Positions 36,701 through 49,100 of a DNA stretch of 64,000 nt are shown piece by piece. Source of the stretch: Vanessa cardui (Eukaryota > Arthropoda > Insecta > Lepidoptera > Nymphalidae). A program made the position numbers and the translations under genes. Below the pieces are notes generated by a model. The model worked only from the letters and a program-made list of their open reading frames with translations, had not been told where the DNA came from and ran no database searches. The stretch's first letter is position 1, and every line of letters begins with the position of its first letter. Location of the stretch: positions 2,187,501 through 2,251,500 of the forward strand of contig NC_061135.1 of NCBI RefSeq assembly GCF_905220365.1, in the 5' to 3' direction.

Positions 36701-39435
36701 TATAGGCCTCTCTCATTTTAAATAATTCAATCGTTCTATGAGGTAAAGAGGGAGGCAACAGTTATAGCTTTTCCTGTAGCTCTATGTGTAGGCAAAGTTT
36801 CATGACTATTAGTTGAAAATAGTAAATAGTTTGAATAAGGATAACCGTCATTGTAAATATATACGTCGTAAGCGTTCATGTATTTTTGTAACAATATTTG
36901 ACACCCTAATAGTCGTAAAACTATTTTTGGTACGCCCCCTAGGGTAATTTTTGTCGTCCTTTCACCACGCGTATACAGGATGTTCTAAATCTGCTTTAAC
37001 TAATTTCCATTCGCCATTGTCTTGTCACTGAGTTTAATATTAATTATTTTTATATTTTGTTTCATTTCATTTTGTTTTGTTTCATTAAATTTTGATTTAT
37101 AAGTTCCATTTTTTAAATATGATTCATTAGAGTTGTTGGTACAGTCAGAGTAAGAAAACCCTCGTCAGTTTTCAAATTCATTCTTTAGTACCTTTTGAAA
37201 CTAAAGCACTAAACTGACAACATAAAATTAAATAAAATAATTACATAGTATGATAACTTGGTTAGAAATAGTGTAACATTATTGGACTACGTCTAGTTTT
37301 ATATCAACATAAAGTCGTTTTAATGGCATAATTAGTCGTTACAAATTTAAATTAGATATGATATCTTCTACTGAATTGTCAAAATATGTCTGTCAGTGTC
37401 ATATATTCTCGATCGGTAAAGCAGATTATCGCTCCTACAGAGCACACGACAATAGATCTTGAGGTGACGAATCTTTTCTTACCCCGACTGTTAATTCATT
37501 TCATAGTTAGTTTTAATAGTGATATAATGATAAATGTTAATATCGTTTATCGTTAACAGTGTGCCGCCTCAAGTCACTGGGACAATGAATGGCCACTCAA
37601 CCTCTCACTCCATCGACACTCGCAAAAGGCTTACGCCGATACCAGACATCAGTATAAGTGGCAACCATACGCCGTATAAGGTAAACTGACCTCATGTAAA
37701 CAGACCGCTCTAATTCTGAAACTACTGAATAACTTATACGACCGTAGACCGTAATTGGTGTTCTGGCTTTGAACCCCAGATTCTAATAAGTAAAAGTTAC
37801 TGGGCATTTTTGTTCAAAAAGCATGTCCATCGTATTGTAAGAGGGAATAGAAAATAATGAAACTACTGAATAACTTATACGACCGTAGACACTGCTAGGT
37901 GTTCTGGCTTTGAACCCCAGATTCTTATAAGTAAAAGTTACTGGGCATTTTTGTTCAAAAAGCATGGCCATCGTATTGTAAGAGGGAGGGAATAGAAAAT
38001 AATGATTCTGTGTTTATGCGCACATACTTGTGCTTTATAAAATCTCCACGGTTTTTAACTTTTGCAAATGGTCGAAATTGGTCAGAAGGAAATTATATAT
38101 ATATGTCGGATCGACAGCGACATCAGTACGATCGTCAGACATCGTAGGGGCGTATTACTAGGGTGATCGGGCAAAGAGGAAACCGCGAATAGAGAAACAC
38201 GTATAGTCTACGTACTTTATACACTTAGTAGGAGTTCAGTATCACATTGTATCACACTTGGCAACGAAGCGAATGACAGTTCCTAGGATTGAGGTACTGA
38301 TCTTCACGAGAGCGGAATCGTAAGTGAGTCGTCTCTGAGCGCCTCCACCGGGCAGGCTCCGTCGTAGCACGAAGTTAGTCGCGTCGTGACGTCACGACAG
38401 TGCTGCCGCCTCGCGGAATTCGTGCCGCGCTTCGTTACGCTATGGAATTCATGACCGTCTCCGACATATATGTATCTTAACAATAAATGTTTATCGCAGG
38501 TACAAAAAGCAGTCGTAGAGAACACGATGGTCCCCTGCATCAACGCCAAGCCGTACCAGTACTCCGAGCTGCTGATGACGCTGCCCGACCTCGCGAGCCA
38601 CTTCTTCCCGCGCGTGTCGCTGACCACGTGCCGCGCCATGCTCGACGCGCTAGGCCTCACGCTCTTCAGGCCTAACACGTGAGTCCCATTCCTTACTAAC
38701 ACATCCAGCTAACGGTAACGGTAACAAAAACTTGTATCATTCACATCCACTAACGCTGAAAAACATCTAGCTCCCGGTAACAAAAACTTGTATCACTCCT
38801 ACCCAATTTAGAAGTAATTTAAAAATAAGCGTACATATGTTTTTTTTTTATGGTATAGGTTGGCGATGAACATATGTGCCACCTGATGGCAAGTGGTCAA
38901 CATCGCCCATAGACAATGACGCTGTAAGAAAAATTAACTATTCCTTACATCGTCAATGTGCCACCAAACTTGGGAACTAAGATGTTATGTCCCTTGTGCC
39001 TGTAGTTACACTGGCTCACTCACCCTTCAGACCGGAACACAACAATACTGAGTACTGTTATTTGGCGGTAGAATAACTGATGAGTGGTAGTTACCCAGAC
39101 GGGCTTGCACAAAGCCCTACTACCAAGTAAATGTTAGTGTAAAGTGAAAAAAATCAGCGCAAAAACATCAGCCTATATGGCATATATTGTTTTACTAAAT
39201 GTCGAATTTATCTTTCAGAACTCAACTCCAAGTGCTAAGAAACTCGGGCAAGTGTAAATCCGCAGCGGCGGGCGAGAATGGCATGGCATTGGTTCAAATA
39301 CGCGATGTGATGCAGCACATGTTGCAGTTCAAGTACATGATGAGGTCGGGCCTGGCCGACGAGCCTCCGCACCAACCGCCGAGGCCCGCGCACGCGCCGC
39401 CCTCCTCGCACGCCAAGCGCGCACGCGCCAACTGA
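24706..39435 (+). CDS. Unrecognised 649-residue, probably nuclear protein (7 coding exons)
   Basis: Exons 24706-25666, 33997-34274, 34601-34708, 35889-35974, 37560-37680, 38500-38678 and 39219-39435 join in phase to 1,950 nt. The start MTEPNNVKIKTERPDEAEIR carries a SUMO-type IKTE. Residues about 98-315, all in exon 1, form a dense cysteine- and aromatic-rich domain (HFGWDMLGKCHIPYIYRSGE, YSCTCIRSYYITEIEARLLN, FCCKVQGIRNELFA, SYFPPGTEFEEYWP). A low-complexity Gly/Ser/Ala/Gln linker follows over exons 2-5 (TRAPPAPPPG, AQVAQAQAAARYNSAAIAAA). A second compact segment, about residues 520-620 (KPYQYSELLMTLPDLASHFF, RAMLDALGLTLFRPN, VQIRDVMQHMLQFKYMM), precedes a basic tail KRARAN. The two folded segments joined by a disordered linker suggest a transcription or chromatin regulator, but I cannot name the family. 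Intron 1 is 8.3 kb and holds repeats. Exons 2-3 are strongly GC-rich compared with their surroundings. Confidence 0.9.
26790..26840. repeat. Perfect 21-bp hairpin
   Basis: Arms 26790-26810 and 26820-26840 (core acttttatatgagatacctt) are perfect reverse complements around a 9-nt loop. It is likely a foldback remnant. Confidence 0.85.
27825..27975 (-). repeat. Dispersed repeat, LINE-tail-like (tttattcaa... family)
   Basis: Shares ordered blocks with 51005-51150: cactttcttattgatggtta, taccaccggt, cctgagaagaa and ggcga.agaaact. It probably derives from a LINE 3' end; the class is unknown. Confidence 0.5.
28649..28682. repeat. 12-bp hairpin
   Basis: Arms cgcatttgcaga and tctgcaaatgcg around a 10-nt loop. 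Its significance is unknown. Confidence 0.75.
29627..29690. repeat. (CT)n microsatellite
   Basis: Pyrimidine run of ct repeats with occasional ccct interruptions. It creates a spurious Ser/Leu-rich reading frame. Confidence 0.9.
30438..30745. mobile_element. TIR MITE, family M, single copy (~305 bp)
   Basis: The ends tatagtacaacacaatttgg and (inverted) tatagtacgacacaactcaa are followed by gatgtagcatcggcaaa-type inner repeats on both sides. The same family forms the cluster at 46565-47385. The likely target is TA. The transposase family is unknown. Confidence 0.75.
34770..35348 (+). mobile_element. PIF/Harbinger-type deletion derivative, 573 bp
   Basis: Flanked by the 3-bp duplication TTA (34770-34772 and 35346-35348). 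The ends GGCCCAGCACAaACGGCGCAA and their inverse tgcgccgtgtgtgctgggcc are inverted repeats, extended by gcaacg-rich subterminal motifs. The interior keeps shreds of a transposase start (MSSSSDEEVVVMYLYLRQRR, MWIHPS) and, beyond a palindrome, LQETDRKFMDCYRM, which resembles the early part of Harbinger transposases. It lies in intron 3 of the 649-residue gene. Confidence 0.75.
35024..35070. repeat. Perfect 22-bp palindrome inside the Harbinger-type element
   Basis: Arms 35024-35045 and 35049-35070 around the 3-nt loop acg (core gatattaatatcaacggt). It sits exactly where the transposase reading is interrupted. Confidence 0.85.
36000..37559 (+). other. Intron 4 of the 649-residue gene
   Basis: AT-rich; no embedded gene or recognisable repeat seen. 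The acceptor is cgttaacag at 37551-37559. Confidence 0.5.
37717..38003. repeat. 141-bp tandem duplication
   Basis: The unit starting tgaaactactgaataactta at 37717 is repeated at 37858. The copies differ by a few substitutions near ccgtagac and by a gggag insertion near the end of the second. It begins 37 bp after exon 5 of the 649-residue gene. Confidence 0.9.
38840..39131 (-). repeat. Interspersed repeat family B
   Basis: Reverse copy from the oligo-T at 38840 to tactaccaagta at 39131. It lies in intron 6 and ends 87 bp before the last exon of the 649-residue gene. Confidence 0.85.
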
Positions 39436-41400
39436 ACCACTAGGACCGCTTGACTGATCCAACTCAATTCAAAAGTCGACATTCACTTTACATGAGAAAG
39501 CTTATACAGAACAACTCAAGATTGATTTTGAAAAAAGAAAAAAAATGACAGTGGATTAGTTTTTCCGAATAAAGTGAAATTTGTGTTTGTGCATAACCAA
39601 TAAGGCCTTGAAATTCACACTCCTTACAGTTCGATGGATATGCTGAGATATCTTGAGTCATATTAAGCATATTATATTCGGTGTAAGAAGTGTGTTGATA
39701 ATGCCTCCGATTAACATTAGTGATTCAACCAGAACTCGAAGAATAAAAGAAGAAACATTCGTTTTAATGGCTAATAGCACTGCCGTTGTGTAATATAAAT
39801 GTGAAAACGCGCAAAATAACGGTACGAAGGCTTACTAGTGTATGGTGTTGATGGGGCTTCCATCTGTGTTGAGACATTATAACTGCTGCTGTGTATTATA
39901 TGACAAAAGTAACGAGTCAAGTTTAAAATTGTTTATCATCACAAACATTTACTATATAATATATATATACATATATAATATTACTTAGATACTAATCTAG
40001 GTCAGGTCAATTTCTATGTTGTACAAAATGTATGATACAATGTTAATCCCAAGATCTAATTAAATAATGATCTATAATAACTATTTAATAGAAGACTGAG
40101 AATTTTATTTTATAATTATTTCATAGATCGAAAGCTATTGATGTTGTAAAAGTATAGAGTTTTAGTTGGTTTTATGTTACGAGCAAGTTAATGTTTTATG
40201 TACCATATATTGTGTAAATATTTACTATGTTTTGAAGCACTTTAGCATTACTTCTAGTAAATAATGGAAGTTTGTCATATTTCGTGTTCCAACACTAAAT
40301 GGACATGATTATACAATTGTATGGTTATTGAATTTAATTATAGTAATAACGCTTTAAATTATCATCACAATTGAAAATAAATTCACAACAAAATGTCACA
40401 TGATCAATGAGATTGAAAGTAGAGACAGTGATTGGTACTAAAGGTCTGTGTTTAACCTGAGAATAATATACCTGTCTTATTTTAAAATTTTATTGTTATA
40501 TGAATTATCATAATATTTACATTAATAAGTATTTTGTTTTCGTGGCCGTAATTAATTTGGTTATCGCGTTGTTAACCACTAACAATGCACATGGAATGCT
40601 TTTAAAAAATCTTAGTTAATATTTTTGTATCGGATCAGGAATAAGAATGCAAACAATTTTTCTGTATATTATTAATATGAAAATCTGCAATGAAAAGTGC
40701 ATTTTAATATATTACATTATAATAATGTAATGATTGTTTGCTGTTAGGTTACTAGTATCTTTAAATTCCTGATCGCACCAGTGACAAAGTATTTAATAGT
40801 TATATTAATGTAAGCTCACATTTTTAGGTAAATTTAGAACAGGTTCCTATAGTTAACTAATATTGGCTATGTCAGGACTTCATTATAATATCAAACATTT
40901 AAAATATGGTTGTATTTGTACCCAATTTTTTAAAGTGTAAAATTAAAAGAAAACATTTTTTAATCACATTTGAGATTTTAATGTTGAAATATGAAATTGA
41001 AATTAAATGAACTATATCTAGGAAAAGATTAAAAATAATGCCAACATTGACCAATTACTGAGTATTGTAAAATGAAAATTACAGATATAATGAAGCTTTG
41101 ACTTGTCGGTAAGTTCAGGCGATGTCTGAAATAGGTTCGGTAACTTCACAATTTTTATTTATTTTGGTGTAAGTTAGTCTAGACTTATAAGATTGCTTCA
41201 TGTTATGGAGCCTTCATACTTGATATAAATTACCTTATGCTAATGCAGAGCTGTGTAAATTGCTAAATTATTTATGGTGTAGTTTTAAGTAACAGTATTT
41301 GATATGTTATCACATTTAAAACGCAATAGCTCTCCAGATTGCAATGTCGTTTGTAGAGTCTTTGACTCTGTATTACAAAATAAAAGGATTCTTTATTAAA
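39436..41400 (+). other. Probable 3' UTR of the 649-residue gene
   Basis: AT-rich, non-coding. Candidate polyadenylation signals AATAAA occur at 39567, 39742 and 41379-41384; the last is followed by a T-rich stretch, giving a 3' UTR of up to about 2 kb. Which site is used cannot be told from the sequence. Confidence 0.45.
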
Positions 41401-43116
41401 TCATTATTTTTTATTTATACAAATTGCAAACACAAAATTACAATAAACAAAATGCATGGGGATAGTTAACCTGATTAGACCTGGATCCACTGCAACATCT
41501 AATGATCTAACCCAACCCCTAAAATTTCATATAAAAATGTAATTATTGTTTACCAGACTATAACTTTGATATTATTAATAGTGTCGTACAAATTATAGTT
41601 ATTTTTTTTAATTATATTATTACTTTTCGTTGATATATATAACCAAAACTACGAGACTATTTTTAACCAATTACCACTGGTTCGGGAAATCACCTCAGTA
41701 GTTACTCTTATCATCCGGAGAATATTAGTGAAGAACAATTAATTATTATGTATATTGCTTAGACAAATAAATAAATACTAAGTCCAGGTTTTTTTTTATC
41801 TTGAATATAATCTTGTATGGAGTAATGTGCCTAATTCATTAGTTTTTTGAAAGACTCGAAAGAATTTTCGACACCTAAAACTCCCACATACAATTTTTTA
41901 TAAATATGTTTACTATATTTATATACGTATTACTATACTGTATTCGTCAGTATAATAAGAATATTAAAATAATAACAAAAACATATGGAGATAACCACAC
42001 AATAAAAATAAATAAATATTAAGAACTATCAAATGATATAACTATAAAGGGATTATGTGATTAATTTATTTGCGGTGTACTTCCACCTGATGAGGTATAT
42101 CACCAGAATCTATCTGTTATCTAATCTATCTTGCCCTGCCGAGATCTGCCGTAAGTTCTTTGTTACAAATAATACTTAAAACTGCGATACTATAGTTCCT
42201 TCCAAATGTGGCTTCAAAACATGTAAATGTTTATGCACATTTCATCCTGTGCATGGGGTCCTTAAACCTACTTCTGGGTCCCTATAACACCGGCATCCGC
42301 ATGGTGGATCCAGAAGTGCTGAGAAGTTTTATTTGTAGTCGACCTACCTGTATTATAGTCTAAATCCAATATAAAATTAGAAGAAGAAACAAAATAATGG
42401 GAAAGTTAAATTTTAATCAGTTCAGCAGTTTTTTGAAACTAGAAAAAACAAACAAATAACAAAAATCAGCTGTTTTAACAATTATACGCAATAAAATATA
42501 AAAAAAAAATAACACCGACTTCAAAGCGATCACTAAAAAAGTAATAAAATAATTTGATTTAAACACGTATTATTGAAATCGGCCAATCGTATGTAAATAT
42601 TTCTACAATTTGTTTTTCACTCAAAATCGTCCGACTTCAATAATAATCATGCGATGTCCAAGGCTGTATGGTAAAGTGTTTTGGCTTTATGTATAACATC
42701 TTTAAAAAAGATAATAAAGATCTGTCAAAAAAATAATTTTATTCTTTGTGTATCTGTATTCTGTGACAACTGTGAACTGACTAACATTATAATAAATTCA
42801 ATAAAAACTAAGAATATTTGTATCGTGTTTAAACTATTACAAGTTTTACTTAAAATATTCAATAATTGTAAAAGTGGCGCAAACGATGGGAGCTAACATA
42901 GGATTACTCTTTGGTCATTTCATTAAACCTTCTCTTTATTCTTTTATATAAACATTATATACCTTAAAACTAGCATTTTTTATATTCATTATTTTAAGTA
43001 TTTAATTTACTTAGCATTTTTAGGGTATAATTTAGGATATTATTATTGTAATATTATAAAATTATATAAATAAGCATTACTTTTAATCATAATATATATA
43101 GAATAAATAAGTCAAG
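41401..43116. other. Intergenic region before the AKAP17A-like gene
   Basis: AT-rich; no gene or clear repeat. It must contain the promoter of the AKAP17A-like gene, but no core element stands out. The start codon context is tcaagATGagt. Confidence 0.4.
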
Positions 43117-46100
43117 ATGAGTATTCAAGTTTGTAGAGATACATCAGACGTTGTGGTGCTGTATTTGCCACAGCGTTTGTATCTTAAATCGTTTGCAAAG
43201 CTAAACATTTCTGTCCAGCTCCCCGCGCAAAAGGTACACGGCAAGTCATTGTCCAATTGGGAATTGATGGAGAAGTTACGGAAAATGATCCAACCTGATA
43301 ACTTCTCTATATTGAAAGTGTCAAAGCACAGTTCTGAAGTGATTAGGTTCGACGCTGAACTGGAAAATCGCCAGAAACTCGATCGTGTCCTGGCACGCCT
43401 CGAAGATAGGATAATACAGTTAACAGACTACCCAGAACCCTTGAAAGTTAAAGTTGCGGAAGTTAAGTCCGATTTCCCGAGTCGTCACGCCTGGGATTCG
43501 TTCTTTCGAGATGCGACAGACATGGACGAAATGAAGCCCGGCGAGAGACCTGATACAATTCACATAAAGAATTTGCCCATCAGATGGTTTGTTCATGACC
43601 GTGATGTGGATGATGACGCACCTCCTTCTGAGAGCATATTTAAGAAAGTATTTGAAAGGTATGGCATAGTAAGACAGGTGGATATACCTGCTGCTGATCC
43701 TTTCCGTATGCAAATGAAAGCTCCTATGAGAGGTATTACAATACCTGCTCAAGATGCCTCATTATATTTTGAGGGATATGTGCAGTTCAGTGAATATGCT
43801 GGTTTTGTACGGTGTATGGATTCTTTAAGGGGTTGTAAGTTGTTGAGGAAAAATAAAGACATTGCCGAGTGGTGCAGTATACAAGTGGACTTTGATAAGA
43901 CAAAACACATGACGGATGCCGCTGTTAAAAGGAGGTCTATTGTTCGAGAGAGGCTGTCAGCCAGGCAGAGGGCAAAGGAGGAAGAAGAAAAACGGGAAAA
44001 AGAGAAAATTGCAAAGCGAGAAGCTAAAGAAAGGTAGTTAGTCACTTATTGCTATAAATATAAATACAGAATATTATTATATTGACTATGTCTGAATTTC
44101 ACACCCTTATTTATGTTTTAAGGCAAAAAATTGATCACCATGAAAAAGAGAAACTTGAAAAGATGAGGGAGAGAGAAGAAAGAAGAAAAAAGAAACAGCT
44201 TGCGAAATTGATGGCGAAGGATAATGTGGATCTCAATAAGAAAGTGGCCGAGGAACAGAAGAAACTACTGAAAACTCAGAAGAGGTTGCAAGCTATAAGA
44301 TTGATCGATGAACTGTTTAAGAGAATCGAGGTATGGTTCAGTACAAAAAAATTAGAATATTGTAATACATATTGTATTGCTGTTTCAACGACAATTTCAA
44401 ATCATACAAACAATTTCACCTTGAATTGTCATCCTGTCATTAGTTGAGATGTATAATTCTGATCTGTGCTTGTATATTTGTTATGATTATGAAAGTGATG
44501 GAATCAAATTTGCACATGTCTGTGTGAACTTATGTGCTATAATTCTTATGTACAATTAGCTTAATATGCTTTTTGGGACTACTAGAGGGGTAAATATAAT
44601 TTAATAACTTAGATTTTTAATTGAAGCAATATCCTGGTTTGGAGTTTAAATACTCAATGGTATTCATTATGGACCCATTATGTTATTGTAACTGAACATA
44701 AAATAGAAATATTATTGTAGTTAAGTGCTATGGTATTTAACTATAGTTAATAAGTATATATTAATTAAGAATTCTTTTAAGGCATAATATAGTAAATTAC
44801 ATAAGCGAATAACAAGGACTATTATAATTGATTATTCTTTCTATAGCTATTCCTTTAACTTGAATTACTTTTCAGCCAAAATTGATAAGGACATCAGTAT
44901 GATTTGTAAATAGTCAATAAACAATTGTAATGCATTATAAATTAATTTACAGCTTCGTCCAGAGCTTCACCAGAGCAGCAAGAGAACAGCGCGCTATTAT
45001 AATGCAAGTGATTGTTTTGCGCGGCAAAGAATAGTCGACAATTACAAGCAACAACAAGAAAAAGCTCTCGAAGAACAGAGGGAACGGCTCAGACATGCAC
45101 TAGACGGTATGTTAATATTTAAAGAGAATATCTCGAAGTAAGATTAGGCTTTTTACTTGGTGGTAGGGCTTTGTGCTAGCCCGTCTGGGTAGGTACCACC
45201 CACTCATCAGTTATCCTACCGCCAAATAACAGTACTCAGTATTGTTGTGTTCCGCTTTGAAAGGTGAGTGAGCCAGTGTAACTACAGGCACAAGGGACAT
45301 AACATCTTAGTTCCCAAGGTTGGTGGCACATTGACAATGTAAAGAATAGTTAATATTTCTTACAGCGTCATTGTATATGGGTGATGGTGACCACTTACCA
45401 TCAGGTGGCCCATATGCTCGTCCGCCAACCTATAATATATATATAAAAAAAGGCAGTCTATAAACATTCAGGGGGATTTCTAATAGTTGCCGGCAGTGTC
45501 GACGTTAGGGGCATGCGTCATGGAGTGACGGCCTTGAGTGCTATGTTGGGGGGGGGGCATGATTTTTAATCTTATAGAGGGTCTTGCCACCAGTCGTCCG
45601 ACTCTGTTCGAATGTAAAAGGGTGCCAAGTGCATGTCTAGTTAGGGTCGCTGGCCCTATTGGCTAGGAATATTTCACTCCTGTTTTAAAGTAAGAGATTT
45701 ATAAGGCTTTTTTTACATAGTAATTTAGCAGCCAAAAGTTTTAATTAAAAAACATTTCAATATGTTTGTTATTCATTTGACAAATTAAACATATCTCCAG
45801 AATGATTTTTTTAATTTCCAGGACGTATAATAATCCGGTCGGCCCTGGAGACAAAAAAACCCAAACGGGAGTCTTCGATCAGCTCGATATCGGAAGACGA
45901 GCGCGATCGTAAGCGCGTCAAGACTGAGAAGCTGACCACTCCGGAGAGGGAGGTCATCTACAACAAGACTGCAGGTGGGAAAAATACAACATGATCAATG
46001 ATGTTCTAGTAAACAGATATGTTATTAACGCGCAAAAAGTGAAGACTAGAAAACGTCCCAATTGGGACGTTTGCCTTTAGTCGTTTTACGTAGTAATACC

Positions 46101-49100
46101 GAATACGTTATTGCGTAATAAAAACATCTAGTTATCCCTTTTACTTATTGTTTTTGTCAAGCTATCCTTTTTACTTTTAACGAAATGTAAAAATAAACTA
46201 AAATAAAAGGTCCCCGGCGCGGCACACTTTTTCTGTTGTTTAGTATGGATATAACATATCTGTTTATTAGAATATCATTGTACATGATACTATAATAATA
46301 AGAATTTGAATTCAACACACTTATTGACTTCTTGTTTATTCCAAAACAGCTGTTTGCACGGACCATAGATAATGGCGTTTTAAAAAATATTGCATAATAG
46401 TGACCCTCCTCGGATTCGCAACTAATAAGAATAAACATACTAACAAATGTCTTAAAATGTTCACAGCGTTTTTTGTTCATTAGACAGTACATATCGCTTT
46501 CCTTGAGTTTTACATCTGTAATATCTTCGAAAATGTTCATTTTAAATATTTATTTTATCTATATTATAGTACGACACAACATAGATGTCGCATCGGCAAA
46601 ATTCGTAAAACCGATCACATCCGAATTGAGTACGCTATCCCAAGTTATCAATATTTATTTCTCATGTGAATATGATCTTTACACAAATGTAATATATTCG
46701 TTAATTTGACGCGTCGATTAACATGTATAGTACGACACAACTTAGATGTCGCATCGGCAAAATTCGTAAAACCGATCACATCCGAATTGAGTACGCTATC
46801 CCAAATTATCAATATTTATTTTCTCACACGAATATGATCTTTGCACAAACGTAATAACTTGTAATATTACATGACTTAATATATTCGTCAATTTGACACG
46901 TGGATTTACATGACTTGCTTTCTCTGACGCGTGAATCTGTAGCGACGAATAGCGTCGAATGGCGCGATAGGGAGCTATTTCTATTGGTTGTATAAATCGA
47001 CAATAATCGGTTTTAATTTCATTCCATTGCATTTTCCGATGCTACATCTAATTTGTGTCCTACTATACTTGCTTTCTCTGACGCGAGAATCTATAGCGAC
47101 GAATATCGTCGAATGGCGCTATAGGGAGCTATTTCTATAGATATTTCTATTTCTATAGATTTGCTATTGGTTGTATAAATCGACAATAATCGGTTTTAAT
47201 TTCATTCCATTGCATTTTCCGATGCTACATCTAATTTGTGTCCTACTATACTTGCTTTCTCTGACGCGAGAATCTATAGCGACGAATATCGTCGAATGGC
47301 GCTATAGGGAGCTATTTCTATTAATCGGTTTTATTTTCATTCCATTGCATTTTCCGATGCTACATCTAATTTGTGTCGTACTATACATACATACATTACA
47401 TACTACATTGTGGGTTATCTCTCAGAGATAGATATATGGTATATATACCATCATGGCTTTTCGTAGATCTTTTTAAGGCGTACAATACCGCAGTACCTTA
47501 TTTTGATTTATCTCGTAGTGTTCAGCTAGCGATTCTCTGCAATGTTATTATTTTTATATGGTATAGCTTGTCGGACGAGCATATGGGTAACCTGATGGTA
47601 CGTGGTCACCGTTACCCATAGACAATGACGCCGTAAGAAATATTAACGATTCCTTACATCGTCAATGTGCCACCAACCTTGGGAACTAAGATGTTATGTC
47701 CCTTGTGCCTGTAGTTACTGGCTCTCTCACCCTTCAAACCGGAACACAACAATACTGCGTACTGTTATTTGGCGGTAGAATAACTGATGAATGGGTGGTA
47801 CCTACCCAAACGGGCTGGCACAACAAATGCTATGTTGTAGATGTAATATACATAGAAAACTTCCTCTTAAATAATCTATCTATATAAAAAAATCGCATCA
47901 AAATCAGTTGTGTTATACTGAAGATCTAAGCATACTTACAGACAGACAGCGGTAACCGACTTTACTATATGATTAATTAATTTGTTTCATTCTATGTAAT
48001 GATAACAACGAATTAATGGACTTTTATTACTTTTCATATCGTCGTTATAATATGATCGTTATGTTAGTCACAAGCACGATGATGGTTTTTATCAAGATAA
48101 ACCGTATTGTTCCAGGAATGTACGGGTATCCGGGTCCCTATGGCTTCGGCTACCCCTTCGCAGCCGTCCCACCGCAGTATGCCTACCCGCAAAGTATGAG
48201 TATTGATCTATTTTTAACGACTAGTTTTAGTTCGTCTTCAGATGAAAAACGCGCTCTTACTATTGCATTAAGACAGTAAAAAATTCTACCCCATATCGCA
48301 GCCTAACTGTGTGCATTGCAGAAATATTAACTATTCCTTACATCGTCCATGCGCTACCATCCTTGAGAACTAAGATGCTATGTCACTTGTGCCTGTAGTT
48401 ACACTGGCTCACTCACCTTCAAACCGGAACACAACAATACTGAGTACTATTGTTTAGTGGTAGAATATCTGATGAGTGGGTGGTACCTACCCAGGCGGGC
48501 TTGGACAAAGCCCTACCACCAAGTATGCATGTTTGATACTATTGTTCACGAAAGTGAGATTAATAGAAAAATATATTCGAAATAATCGAACGTTTATATG
48601 GGCATATACGATACTAGTAGTAGTCGTCCGCAGGTTCGCTCGCGTTTTAGAATATTGTCTCTCATGTGTTAGACAAAAAAGTAGCCTACCTGTCTTTCAA
48701 GTTTCTTCATCCCAAATTTCCTGAAATTCGGTTTAGCGGTTTGGTTGTGAAAGAGAGACAGACAGATAGATTTACGTTCACATTTATAATATAAGAATTA
48801 GCACGCACTGTTAACTTTTGTCACGGTGACTTTAAAGTGTTTGTCACTGTCACGTCACGTTTCCGAAGTGGAGTACGCTCATTAATAGAGACAGTGACAA
48901 AACATTTTCGAAATCGAAGTGTCATTTGCCACTATGGATTTCGAAGAGACGGCCGTTCTCTGTGAACTCGTGAGATTCGGCAGAAAAAGACTTTAATTTT
49001 CACGTGAATATCTGAATACTCTTTCAATTTTTTATCATAAAGAGCTGGTCTCTTTTCCACTTCTTCTATTAGAACATCATTATCAGTATCGTCTTCACGA

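Noticed and set aside
46473..47621. Several 78-86-residue frames
   Set aside because: They lie within the MITE cluster and repeat the same nucleotide units in shifted frames.
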